A DNA stretch of 64,000 nt from Rhodococcus sp. G-MC3 (lineage in GTDB: Bacteria > Actinomycetota > Actinomycetes > Mycobacteriales > Mycobacteriaceae): assembly GCF_030063335.1 (NCBI RefSeq), contig NZ_JASISW010000008.1, positions 62,001-126,000 of the forward strand, given 5' to 3'. The notes beneath the pieces were generated by a model. The model ran no database searches and was not told the DNA's origin. It saw only the letters and a list, made by a program, of their open reading frames with translations. Position numbers and translations under genes: made by a program. The number at the start of each line of letters is the position of its first letter. The stretch's first letter is position 1. Below, in pieces: positions 9,626 through 17,910 of the stretch.

Positions 9626-10693
9626 TCAGCCCAACGTCTCCAGCAGCTCCGTGACCGCCGCGCGCCCGGCCCGGTTCGCGCCGATGGTGCTCGCCGACGG
9701 CCCGTACCCGAGGAGATGCACCCGATGGTCCTTTGCGACGCGCGTCGCGAGCCTGCCGTCCATGACGATTCCGCCGCCGTGCCCGCGAAGCCGCAGTGGC
9801 GCAAGATGATCGAGTGCACTGCGAAAACCCGTCGCCCACAAGATCACGTCGGCGGACACCGCGGTCCCATCAGCCCACGCTGCCCCGTCGGGTGTGATCT
9901 CGGAGAACATGGGAAGCCGCTTCAACGCTCCCCGGTCACGCGCAGCCTCCAGCTTGGCGGTCAACAACAGACCCGTCACCGAGACGACCGAACCGGGCGG
10001 AAGTCCGGCTCGCACTCGCTCCTCGACCATTGCGACGGCTGCGCGCCCGGCATCGGGACCGAAGCCTGCCTCGCGGAACTCCGGTTCACGGCGCGTCACC
10101 CAGGTCGTCGACGTGACCTGGGAGATCTCGTCGAGCAATTGGACGGCCGAGATGCCGCCGCCGACGACGATGACGTGTTTACCGGCGAACTCGTCCGCCG
10201 AAAAATAGTCCTTGGTGTGTAGCTGCCTGCCCCGGAACGTCTCCGTACCCCGGTAATGCGGGATGAACGGTTTCTCCCAGGTTCCCGTTGCGTTGATCAG
10301 TCCTCGCGCGGACACGATGGTCTCTCCGGCTTCGACCCGGAATCGAGGCTCGCGGTCGCACACCACGGTGATTGTGACCGGCCGACGTACTTGAAGATCG
10401 AACTTTTCCTCGTAGGCCCGGTAGTACCGCGGAACGGCCTCGGCGGCCACTACCGCACCGGCTAATTCGGAGGTCAGCGTATCCGCGAACTCCATCCCGG
10501 GGAGGTCGTGGATACGGTTGACCGTGCTCAGCGTCAGCGACGGCCAGCGGTACTGCCAGGCCCCGCCGGGCGACGGTGATCGGTCGAGCATGACGAAACC
10601 CGAATCGGGAGACAGACCGGCCCGGCGGAGGTGGTACCCGGCAGAGAGGCCGGCTTGCCCAGCGCCGATGACGGCCACGTCTGTCTCGATCAC
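9626..10693 (-). CDS. flavin-containing monooxygenase-like NAD(P)/FAD oxidoreductase
   Basis: A 355-residue protein with a Rossmann FAD-binding motif (GAGQAG, residues 10-15) at the N-terminus and a second dinucleotide motif (VVGGGISA) near residue 174. The RYYRAYE and ATGTWEKPFIP phrases are common in FMO/CzcO-type enzymes. The classical FMO fingerprint is only loosely present. Likely an NADPH-dependent flavoenzyme oxygenating a small lipophilic or heteroatom substrate in the cytosol. Its 3' end is convergent with hemD and its 5' end is divergent from echA6, 61 bases away. Confidence 0.82.
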   Translation of the reverse strand: MIETDVAVIGAGQAGLSAGYHLRRAGLSPDSGFVMLDRSPSPGGAWQYRWPSLTLSTVNRIHDLPGMEFADTLTSELAGAVVAAEAVPRYYRAYEEKFDLQVRRPVTITVVCDREPRFRVEAGETIVSARGLINATGTWEKPFIPHYRGTETFRGRQLHTKDYFSADEFAGKHVIVVGGGISAVQLLDEISQVTSTTWVTRREPEFREAGFGPDAGRAAVAMVEERVRAGLPPGSVVSVTGLLLTAKLEAARDRGALKRLPMFSEITPDGAAWADGTAVSADVILWATGFRSALDHLAPLRLRGHGGGIVMDGRLATRVAKDHRVHLLGYGPSASTIGANRAGRAAVTELLETLG

Positions 10694-10754
10694 GTCACCA
10701 GTACATCAGCCCGCGAGCGCGGCTCGTGCTTACCCCTGGGTAACGTCTAGCCGC

Positions 10755-11486
10755 ATGATTGGTCAGACTCGTGACGGCGACGTCGTCACCCTCGAACTTC
10801 AGCGTCCCGAGCGGCGCAACGCCCTCAACACCGCTCAGTGCATCGCTCTCCGCGAGGGCATCGAGAGTGCGGTCGAAAGCGGTGCCCGCGTCATCGTCAT
10901 CACTGGAGCGGGATCGAGCTTCTGCTCCGGAGCCGACCTGGACGGCGACGATTTCGCCAAAGCGTTCCCCGAGGCCCTGGACGGCCTGCTCAAAGCGGTG
11001 GAAGCCGCCCCGGTACCGGTTATCGCTGCAATCAACGGCCCGGCTGTCGGAGCGGGAACTCAGCTCTCCATCGCGTGCGACCTCCGCGTCGTCGCCGACG
11101 GGGCGTTCTTCGAGATCCCGTCGACCAGGATCGGCATCGCCGTCAACAACTGGACGATCAAGCGACTCTCGGCCCTGGCCGGAGCCAGCGTCGCGCGGAC
11201 GATACTCATGGGAGGGGAGCGGCTCGACGCCGACCGCGCCTACATCAGCGGACTCGCGAACAAGCGCGGTGACCTCGCCGTCGCGCTCGAATGGGCCGTG
11301 TCCATCACCGAGTTGGCGCCGCTGGCATTGAAGCACCTCAAACTCGTCTTCAACGACGACGGCACGCGCGACGAGCCGACCCCGCAGCAGTGGGATGCAT
11401 TCGGTGCCGCGTGGATGAGCGAGGACGTCAAAGAAGCTCGCAGCGCCCGCCGTGAGAAGCGCAAGCCGAAGTTTCTCGGGCGGTGA
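10755..11486 (+). CDS. echA6: EchA6-like crotonase-fold protein
   Basis: A 243-residue crotonase-family protein, the same length as M. tuberculosis EchA6 (Rv0905), with the same opening MIG and a similar basic ending. CoA-binding motifs RPERRNALN and FCSGADL are present, as is INGPAVGAGTQL. The region that normally carries the second catalytic glutamate reads TRIGIAVNNW, as in EchA6, which binds acyl-CoA and delivers it to FAS-II for mycolate synthesis rather than hydrating enoyl-CoA. That role is taken from the literature on EchA6 and is inferred here. The ATG at 10755 precedes the conserved start. The gene overlaps the ammonium transporter gene by 4 bases. Confidence 0.85.
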   Translation: MIGQTRDGDVVTLELQRPERRNALNTAQCIALREGIESAVESGARVIVITGAGSSFCSGADLDGDDFAKAFPEALDGLLKAVEAAPVPVIAAINGPAVGAGTQLSIACDLRVVADGAFFEIPSTRIGIAVNNWTIKRLSALAGASVARTILMGGERLDADRAYISGLANKRGDLAVALEWAVSITELAPLALKHLKLVFNDDGTRDEPTPQQWDAFGAAWMSEDVKEARSARREKRKPKFLGR

Positions 11487-12814
11487 ATTTCGGCGCGCCC
11501 GACACGGGCGATACCGCATGGTTGCTGGTGTGCACGGCGATGGTGTTGTTGATGACGCCGGGCCTTGCATTCTTTTACGGCGGGATGGTCCGTTCGAAGA
11601 GCGTGCTGAACATGATGATGATGAGCCTGTCGGCCATCGCCGTCGTCTGGGTCCTGTGGTTGTTCTTCGGATTCTCGATGGTGTTCGGGGACAATGTGAT
11701 CGGTGGGTGGATCGGGAACCCGCTGCAATTCGCAGGTCTCGGCGACTTGCTCGGTGGCACGTACTCCGGTGCCTCAGTATCGATTCCACTGGTCGGCACC
11801 GTGCCTGCGTTGGTTTTCGCAGCATTTCAGGCTGGATTCGCAATGGTCACCGTCGCTCTCATCTCGGGTGCCGTAGCGGACCGTATGCGATTCGTGCCCT
11901 GGGTCCTGTTCGCAGGGCTGTGGGCGACCCTGGTGTATTTCCCGGTCGCGCACTGGGTGTTCTCCATCGACGGGCTGACGTCAGCGACGGGTGGATGGAT
12001 CACGAACAAGCTGGGAGCGATCGACTTCGCCGGCGGTACCGCCGTGGAAATCAACGCAGGTATGGCGGGTCTGGTGCTGGCGCTCGTCGTCGGAAATCGT
12101 CGGGGTTGGCCGCGGGAAGCGATGCGCCCGCACAATTTGCCCGCGGTGATGCTCGGCGCAGGTCTGCTGTGGTTCGGATGGTTCGGGTTCAACGCGGGAT
12201 CGGCGCTGGCGGCTGACGGCGTCGCTGCAGTCGCTCTGGTCAACACACTCGGCGCGGGTGCGCTGTCGATGGCGGCGTGGCTGATCGTGGAGAAGATCCG
12301 CGACGGCAAGGCCACGTCGTTCGGCGCGGCGTCCGGCGTCGTTGCCGGGCTGGTGGCCATCACACCGTCGTGTACAGCGGTGACCCCGATCGGCGCCGCG
12401 GTGATCGGGATCGCCGCGGGGGCTCTGTGTGCCCTCGCCATCGGCCTGAAATACCGCCTCGGATATGACGACTCACTCGACGTCGTCGGCGTCCACCTCG
12501 TCGGTGGCATCGTCGGCACCCTGCTGATCGGGGTGCTCGCCAGTGCGGAGATGCCCGCGGGCGTCGACGGGCTCCTGTACGGCGGCGGATTGCATCAGCT
12601 GCTTGTCCAGTTCGTGGCAGTTGTGGTGGTGATGGTCTACACCGGCGTGGTGACGGCACTCATTGCGCTCGGACTGAAGACCGTGATGGGAGTGCGGGCC
12701 GACGCCCAACACGAAGCGGACGGACTCGACGAACACGAGCACGCGGAGTCTGCATACGACTTCGCCGTCGGTCATGGCGGATCGAATGGACCCGGTCTGT
12801 TTGGCAGAAAGTAA
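11483..12814 (+). CDS. amt: ammonium transporter, Amt/MEP/Rh family
   Basis: A 443-residue polytopic membrane protein with the eleven-helix Amt pattern. It shows FFYGGMVRSKSVLN near residues 31-44, the conserved DFAGGTAVEINAG around 177-189 with the structural aspartate, and a pore histidine in VGVHLVGGIVG. A histidine- and acid-rich tail (HEADGLDEHEHAE) follows the last helix. It conducts ammonium/ammonia across the inner membrane. The GTG start at 11483 overlaps the echA6 stop, so it is probably translated from the same message. No glnK/glnB follows it, although that is the usual arrangement. Confidence 0.93.
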   Translation: MNFGAPDTGDTAWLLVCTAMVLLMTPGLAFFYGGMVRSKSVLNMMMMSLSAIAVVWVLWLFFGFSMVFGDNVIGGWIGNPLQFAGLGDLLGGTYSGASVSIPLVGTVPALVFAAFQAGFAMVTVALISGAVADRMRFVPWVLFAGLWATLVYFPVAHWVFSIDGLTSATGGWITNKLGAIDFAGGTAVEINAGMAGLVLALVVGNRRGWPREAMRPHNLPAVMLGAGLLWFGWFGFNAGSALAADGVAAVALVNTLGAGALSMAAWLIVEKIRDGKATSFGAASGVVAGLVAITPSCTAVTPIGAAVIGIAAGALCALAIGLKYRLGYDDSLDVVGVHLVGGIVGTLLIGVLASAEMPAGVDGLLYGGGLHQLLVQFVAVVVVMVYTGVVTALIALGLKTVMGVRADAQHEADGLDEHEHAESAYDFAVGHGGSNGPGLFGRK

Positions 12815-13001
12815 CCTGACGGTCACCTTGTTTCAATACCTCAAAACAGGTTTTGTCCCTTTTGTTCGGAACTGACTGATTGTTAACCTTCCGGTCGCAT
12901 CGACAACCCCGTTCGTCCACTGTCCAGTCTTCATCGGGCCAGTACGTTGACGCGGCACCCACCAGGGTGTGCACGCTTGGACACACTGGAAGACGGGGAA
13001 C

Positions 13002-13673
13002 ATGAAGATCGGTAAATTCGCAGTAACGTCGGCATTGGTCATCGGAGCCATGACCGCAGCAATGGGGACGTCCTACGCGGACCCGGCTCCCGCCCCGGCG
13101 CCGGTGGGCTGGAACGTCACCCCGAGTGGCCAGCAGGTCATCGTCGATACCTCGGCAGGCACGCTCTCCAATGAGGACAACCACCTCGTCGTTCGCGACT
13201 CCAGTGGCGCACTTGTCGATTCGGTACCACTGGCAATCGCTCTCGACGGGTTCTCGCACCCCGTGGCCGCCGAGATCGACGGCAACCACGCTGTCCTGAC
13301 AGCTGACGTCACGCCCGCCGCAGCTACGCCGTTGTCCACTCAGCTTCCCGGACTGCAGCAGGTCGACCTGCCGGCCGCCATCGCGGGTGTCAAGGACAAC
13401 CTCGCGCTCTCGGCCACAGTCGGTGGCTACCTCGGTGCCGCAACCGGCATCGTCGGCGGCTGCATCCTCGGCGCACTCGCGATGGGTACGGTGTCGGCTC
13501 CCACTCTCGTGCTCATCCCGATCGCGGGCATCGCTGGTTGCGTCGGTGGCGCACTCTTGCTCGGATCGACGGCATCGCTCGCCGGTACCACAATCGGTGG
13601 GCTCAGCGCTGTCGCCAGCAACGCTGCACCGTTCATCCAGCTCCTGAACGCTCCTCCCGCAGTCAAGAAGTAG
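13002..13673 (+). CDS. exported hypothetical protein
   Basis: A 223-residue protein with a clear Sec signal peptide: a basic start (MKIGK), a hydrophobic core and an alanine-type cleavage site near SYA-DP around residue 27. A proline/alanine-rich stretch follows. The second half holds glycine-rich hydrophobic segments (about 145-200, including GGYLGAATGIVGGCILGA) that look membrane-interacting, with two cysteines that could pair. Similar secreted proteins of unknown function are common in Rhodococcus and Nocardia, as an inference from layout. A GGGGAA ribosome-binding site precedes the ATG at 13002. Confidence 0.8.
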   Translation: MKIGKFAVTSALVIGAMTAAMGTSYADPAPAPAPVGWNVTPSGQQVIVDTSAGTLSNEDNHLVVRDSSGALVDSVPLAIALDGFSHPVAAEIDGNHAVLTADVTPAAATPLSTQLPGLQQVDLPAAIAGVKDNLALSATVGGYLGAATGIVGGCILGALAMGTVSAPTLVLIPIAGIAGCVGGALLLGSTASLAGTTIGGLSAVASNAAPFIQLLNAPPAVKK

Positions 13674-13713
13674 AAGCACTACCCCTCACCGCTGCATCTT
13701 GCTCTTACCCCAC

Positions 13714-14361
13714 GTGGCGGAGCAGGATGTAGCGGTGATTCGGGGTGAATACGACGATCCGCGCCTACAGTACGAAGGCGAAGGCGGTGCGCGTTGCGAA
13801 GTGACGCTGTCGCCGGACCACAGCCGACTGACCATCGGGCGATCACCTCACGCCGACATCTCGTTTCCCGATGACAACGAAGTCTCCAGGCTCCACGCTG
13901 CAATCGAGTGGCTGGGCACGCACTGGACCGTCGTCGACGACGGCCTCTCTCGAAACGGGACGTACGTCAACGGTGACCGTCTCACCGGCAGGAGAAGCCT
14001 CCGCCAGGGCGACACCATCCGGGTCGGTGGCTCGCTCCTCACCTTTCACGACTTTTCCGGCCTGGGCGACGAAGCAACTCGTATCGCCGCCGAGATGCCG
14101 AACGCCAGATCGCTGACCGAGACGCAACGCTCGGTTCTCGTATCGCTGTGCCGGCCGTACAAGCACAACGCAAGATTCGCGAACCCGTCGTCCAACCAGC
14201 AGATCGCGACCGAGGTTTTCCTCAGCGTGGATGCCGTCAAAACGCACCTTCGGGTGCTGTTCGCGAAGTTCGGAGTCGAGGATCTGCCGCAGAATCAGAA
14301 ACGCGTCAGACTCGCCGAGCGTGCATTGCAGAGCGGCGTGATCTCACAGCGCGACCTGTAG
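13714..14361 (+). CDS. FHA-domain protein with C-terminal LuxR-like helix-turn-helix
   Basis: About 215 residues from a GTG at 13714; a TTG at 13699 is an alternative. The N-terminal half is a forkhead-associated domain: IGRSPHADISF, VSRLHAAIEW and DGLSRNGTYVNG carry the conserved GR, SRxH and NG residues that bind phosphothreonine. The C-terminal part (about 135-215) contains LTETQRSVLVSLCRP and FLSVDAVKTHLRVLFAKFGV, matching the helix-turn-helix of response regulators. A phosphothreonine-sensing DNA-binding protein acting downstream of Ser/Thr kinases is the natural reading. Its last 18 bases overlap the end of the convergent hydrolase gene. Confidence 0.85.
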   Translation: MAEQDVAVIRGEYDDPRLQYEGEGGARCEVTLSPDHSRLTIGRSPHADISFPDDNEVSRLHAAIEWLGTHWTVVDDGLSRNGTYVNGDRLTGRRSLRQGDTIRVGGSLLTFHDFSGLGDEATRIAAEMPNARSLTETQRSVLVSLCRPYKHNARFANPSSNQQIATEVFLSVDAVKTHLRVLFAKFGVEDLPQNQKRVRLAERALQSGVISQRDL

Positions 14362-15279
14362 TGCCGTCGTTGTGGTCTGCGCGACGGTCTGCGCGACGAG
14401 GAGGGACACCGCCTCGGCCACCACGGCTGCCTGTTCCAGGATCACCATGTGGCCCGCATTCTCGACCGTCACCATCCGCGATGCAGGCAAGTGCTGCGCA
14501 ATGGCCCTCGAGTGCCGCATCGGAGTCATCAGGTCCGCCGATCCGCACAGGACCAACGTGGGAACAACGGCGAGCGCGGACAGGCTTGCCGTCTCGTCGA
14601 AGTCGCGGAGCGTCTCGAGGAACCCGGCCATCGTCACCACCGAAGTGTCGTTCAGCATTGCCGACGCGAGTGCGACCACCCGAGGACTGACCCGCCTCGA
14701 CCCGCACCCCGCAGTGCGGACGATCGGTGCGCAGATTCCCCTGACCGACCTCTTGGACACGCTCATGGCCCTCGGCGCGCGGCGAACCGCTGTCCGGAAT
14801 GCCGATACCAGCGGGTGCGCTAGGCACGATCCGAGGCCCTCGTCGACGAGGCCGCTGGCCGCAGTGGCTATCAAGCCGACTCCGACAAGGCGTCCACCCA
14901 GTTCTTCGAGATTCTGGCGAGCGTAGGCCATCGCCGTCATCCCGCCCATCGAATGGCCGACGAGGACGTAGCGGCCGGTGGGGACCAGGGTCCTGATCAC
15001 CGTGCCGAGATCACGGCCCAATTGTTCGATCGTGTAGGTCGACGCCTCGGCGGTACCGGAAGCGCCGTGTCCGCGGTGGTCATAGGAGATCATGCGGACG
15101 TCCTCGCCCAGTGCTGTGGTGAGGTGGCCACGCACGTCGGACCACGACTCCTTCGCGAGGCAGTGCCCGTGCACGAACACCACGGTCATCGAGGCATCGG
15201 GACTCCCGCTCTCGTGCACGGCGAGCGCAGTGCCGTCTTCGGTGACGACGGTGCTTCGGCCCCGGTTGCGCTCGTTCAT
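14344..15279 (-). CDS. alpha/beta hydrolase
   Basis: A 311-residue hydrolase. The fold is shown by VVFVHGHCLAKESW near residue 33 (oxyanion loop), SYDHRGHGAS, the nucleophile elbow GHSMGG near residue 97, the late acid in LCGSADLMTP and the catalytic histidine in ENAGHMVILEQ. No signal peptide is seen, so it is probably cytosolic. Lipase, esterase and C-C hydrolase functions are all possible. The ATG at 15279 gives a normal N-terminus; the longer frame up to 15354 adds unconserved residues. Confidence 0.88.
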   Translation of the reverse strand: MNERNRGRSTVVTEDGTALAVHESGSPDASMTVVFVHGHCLAKESWSDVRGHLTTALGEDVRMISYDHRGHGASGTAEASTYTIEQLGRDLGTVIRTLVPTGRYVLVGHSMGGMTAMAYARQNLEELGGRLVGVGLIATAASGLVDEGLGSCLAHPLVSAFRTAVRRAPRAMSVSKRSVRGICAPIVRTAGCGSRRVSPRVVALASAMLNDTSVVTMAGFLETLRDFDETASLSALAVVPTLVLCGSADLMTPMRHSRAIAQHLPASRMVTVENAGHMVILEQAAVVAEAVSLLVAQTVAQTTTTALQVAL

Positions 15280-15413
15280 GGTGGTCTCCGATGACTTCAG
15301 GTGTGTTGAGGGTTTCGGCGCCGCATGTCGATGCGTTACGCCTGAAGAAATCATCTGTCCTGGTGCTCACTGGCGGAGCCTCCCGTACAGGTGGGTCGAT
15401 CCACCCGAGGGGT

Positions 15414-15444
15414 GTCGGTTCCTCACCCTGAGGTGGGTACCGAC
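15414..15444 (+). promoter_or_regulatory. nested inverted repeat ahead of the sigma factor gene
   Basis: GTCGGT at 15414-15419 pairs with ACCGAC at 15439-15444, and inside it CCTCA (15421-15425) pairs with TGAGG (15429-15433) around a CCC loop. It lies 45 bases before the GTG start. A second small palindrome (GGTGG-N6-CCACC) is about 20 bases further upstream. It could be a leader hairpin or a regulator site; which one is not determined. Confidence 0.4.
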
Positions 15445-15488
15445 CAAACCGTCTCCAACGCAGTATCGAACTACACATAAGCAGCAGG

Positions 15489-16085
15489 GTGAGTGAAGGG
15501 ACGACGGCGATGACGGACGACGACATCGTGTACATGCTCGAAAGGCGCGTTCCACAGGCGGTGAGCGGAGATCGCACAGCGTTGGGCGACGTGATCGCAC
15601 TGGTCCGGCCCAAGCTGAAGCGTTACTGCGCAGCACGGTCGGTGAGCCTGGACGTTGCGGCCGACGATGTGGTCCAAGATGTGTGTCTTGCGCTGGTCAC
15701 TGCAATCCCGAAATACCGAGACATGGGTAAGCCTTTCATGGCCTTCGTGTACGGCATCGCTGCACACAAACTGGCCGATGCGGGCCGCAAGGCGTCACTG
15801 CGTCGCTCGTATTCGCTCGAATTGGTGATCGAAGAACCGTCCACGGACGAGTCACCGGAGAAAGCGGCCATCGACGGTGAGTTCCGAAGCCACGCGCAGG
15901 CGTTGATGGAAACACTGCCGCCGCGTCACCGAAAGATCATCCTGATGCGGGTGGTCTGGGGAATGACGGCACCGGAGACCGGACGTGCTCTCGGGATGAG
16001 TGCGGGGGCGGTACGCGTCGCGCAGCATCGGGCGATGAATCAATTGCGCGCAGAACTGTCGAAATTTGCCTTGTTGAGCGCGTGA
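15489..16085 (+). CDS. RNA polymerase sigma factor, ShbA/SigD type
   Basis: About 198 residues from a GTG at 15489, or 191 from the ATG at 15510, which has a GAAGGGA sequence in front. Region 2 is visible as DVVQDVCLALVTAIPKYRD followed by FMAFVYGIAAHKLADAGR (about residues 60-95). Region 4 follows as LPPRHRKIILMRVVWGMTAPETG and the recognition helix MSAGAVRVAQHRAMNQLR. This pattern fits the actinobacterial ShbA/SigD group, which in Streptomyces drives expression of the principal sigma factor gene and in M. tuberculosis takes part in starvation responses. No anti-sigma gene adjoins it. Confidence 0.87.
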   Translation: MSEGTTAMTDDDIVYMLERRVPQAVSGDRTALGDVIALVRPKLKRYCAARSVSLDVAADDVVQDVCLALVTAIPKYRDMGKPFMAFVYGIAAHKLADAGRKASLRRSYSLELVIEEPSTDESPEKAAIDGEFRSHAQALMETLPPRHRKIILMRVVWGMTAPETGRALGMSAGAVRVAQHRAMNQLRAELSKFALLSA

Positions 16086-16161
16086 CAAGTCGTGGTTCGG
16101 GCGCGTGCATGGATCTGAAGTCCCGATAGTCCGTTTTGTCCAGATGCGTAACGGGCCGCAA

Positions 16162-16190
16162 ACGTAGCGTGATCTGCCCGACACGTAGCG
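16162..16190 (+). promoter_or_regulatory. candidate operator: direct repeat ACGTAGCG ahead of the NCS1 permease
   Basis: ACGTAGCG occurs at 16162-16169 and again at 16183-16190, with a 21-base period (two helical turns), ending 17 bases before the permease ATG. The position suggests binding of a dimeric regulator on one DNA face. No factor can be named. Confidence 0.4.
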
Positions 16191-16206
16191 CTTCTACCTT
16201 CATTCC

Positions 16207-17859
16207 ATGACAGCTGTGCAGCCCGCGCCGACCACCGATACGGCATTGAAAGAAACGCTGGAGGACTACACGCTGCGCTTTGCGCCGCGTAGCTACCGCA
16301 AATGGGGTACGGGGGTCGTTGCGACGTCCGCGTTGGGAGGTATCGCCTACCTCGCCGACTTCGCGATCGGTGCCAATATCGGTATCTCCTACGGCACCGG
16401 AAACGCGCTGTGGGGAATTCTGGTGTTCGCCGTCGTCATCTTTCTGACGGGGTTGCCGCTGGCCTACTACGCCGCGCGGTACAACATCGACCTCGACTTG
16501 ATCACGCGAGGCAGCGGTTTCGGCTACTACGGATCTGTCGTGACCAACGTCATCTTCGCGACGTTCACGTTCATCTTCTTCGCGCTCGAAGGCTCGATCA
16601 TGGCCCAGGGGCTCGAACTCGGTCTGAACATTCCGCTTCCCATCGGATATGCGTTGTCGACGTTGATGGTCATCCCGCTGGTGATCTACGGCATGAAGGC
16701 GCTCGCGAAGCTGCAGGTGTGGACAACGCCACTGTGGCTTGTGCTGATGGTTCTCCCGTTCGTCTATCTGGTCATCAGTAACCCCGGTTCGGTCGGGGAG
16801 TTCATGGCCTTCGGTGGAGAGGACGGCGCCGCGGGCAAAGGCGTCAACATCGGTTCGGTGATGCTGGCCGCCGGTGTATGTCTCTCGCTCATCGCGCAGA
16901 TTGCAGAACAGATCGACTACCTGCGCTTCATGCCGCCCAAGACTCCGGAGAATTCTCGGCGATGGTGGACCGCGGTTCTTCTTGCCGGACCGGGATGGGT
17001 CATCTTCGGCGCGATCAAGCAGGTCGTCGGACTGTTCCTTGCGGTGTATCTCATTGCCAATGTCGTCGACGGTTCCACAATTGCCAACGAGCCCGTACAC
17101 CAGTTCCTGGAGATCTACGAGAACTTCATGCCCGGCTGGCTCGCAATGACTCTCGCGGTGATACTCGTCGTCATCAGTCAGATCAAGATCAACGTCACCA
17201 ACGCGTACTCGGGTTCACTCGCCTGGACCAACTCCTACACCCGCGTCACCAAGACATACCCCGGCCGCATGGTGTTCGTGCTGTTCAACCTGGCCATCGC
17301 GTTGGTTCTGATGGAAGCCAACATGTTCAGCTTCCTCAACGATATTCTCGGCTTCTACGCCAACTGCGGTATCGCGTGGATCGCCGTCGTGGCATCGGAC
17401 ATCGTGTTCAACAAGTACATTCTCAAGCTGTCCCCGAAGGTGCCCGAGTTCCGGCGCGGCATGCTCTACGCCGTCAATCCCGTCGGTTTCGGTTCGATGG
17501 CTGTCGCTGCAATTCTGTCGATCCTGGTGTTCTTCGGTGCATTCGGCTCGGCAATCAAGCCGTACTCGCCCATCGTCGCATTGGTTCTCGCCATCGCGCT
17601 GCCTCCGGTCATCGCGATGGCGACCAAAGGAAAGTACTATCTGCGCCGTACCGACGACGGTATCGATCTGCCGATGTTCGACGAGCACGGAAACCCCTCG
17701 GACGACACGCTTCTCTGCCATGTGTCCGGCATGGAATTCGAGCGTCCCGACATGATTCGGTCCAACCAGGTCGGGCCGGAGGGGGAGATCCTCTACATCA
17801 GCTCGCTGTCGCTGAGCACCGACAAAACCGGGGAACATATTCTTCCGGAACAGAAGTAG
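16207..17859 (+). CDS. NCS1 purine/cytosine/allantoin-type permease
   Basis: A 550-residue membrane protein with about 12 predicted helices. It opens with the family phrase DYTLRFAPRSYRKWG, followed by a first helix rich in small residues and the conserved LPLAYYAARYNIDLDLITRGSGFGYYGS. Long loops and a soluble C-terminal tail of ~70 residues are present. NCS1 carriers import nucleobases or related compounds with Na+ or H+. The unusually long C-terminus and the absence of cytosine deaminase nearby leave the substrate open. A palindromic element directly after the stop probably terminates transcription. Confidence 0.88.
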   Translation: MTAVQPAPTTDTALKETLEDYTLRFAPRSYRKWGTGVVATSALGGIAYLADFAIGANIGISYGTGNALWGILVFAVVIFLTGLPLAYYAARYNIDLDLITRGSGFGYYGSVVTNVIFATFTFIFFALEGSIMAQGLELGLNIPLPIGYALSTLMVIPLVIYGMKALAKLQVWTTPLWLVLMVLPFVYLVISNPGSVGEFMAFGGEDGAAGKGVNIGSVMLAAGVCLSLIAQIAEQIDYLRFMPPKTPENSRRWWTAVLLAGPGWVIFGAIKQVVGLFLAVYLIANVVDGSTIANEPVHQFLEIYENFMPGWLAMTLAVILVVISQIKINVTNAYSGSLAWTNSYTRVTKTYPGRMVFVLFNLAIALVLMEANMFSFLNDILGFYANCGIAWIAVVASDIVFNKYILKLSPKVPEFRRGMLYAVNPVGFGSMAVAAILSILVFFGAFGSAIKPYSPIVALVLAIALPPVIAMATKGKYYLRRTDDGIDLPMFDEHGNPSDDTLLCHVSGMEFERPDMIRSNQVGPEGEILYISSLSLSTDKTGEHILPEQK

Positions 17860-17860
17860 C

Positions 17861-17904
17861 AGGTGAGCGGAAATACGTGCCCTGCGACGTATTTCCGCTC
17901 ACCT
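17861..17904. repeat. long palindrome, copy 1 (bidirectional terminator-like)
   Basis: Two 18-base arms (17861-17878 and 17887-17904) are perfect inverted copies around an 8-base loop. The core GTGAGCGGAAATACGT is shared with a second copy at 20381. It sits exactly between two convergent genes, so it probably ends transcription from both sides. Being repeated, it may also be a dispersed REP-like element. Confidence 0.85.
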
Positions 17905-17910
17905 GGCGCG

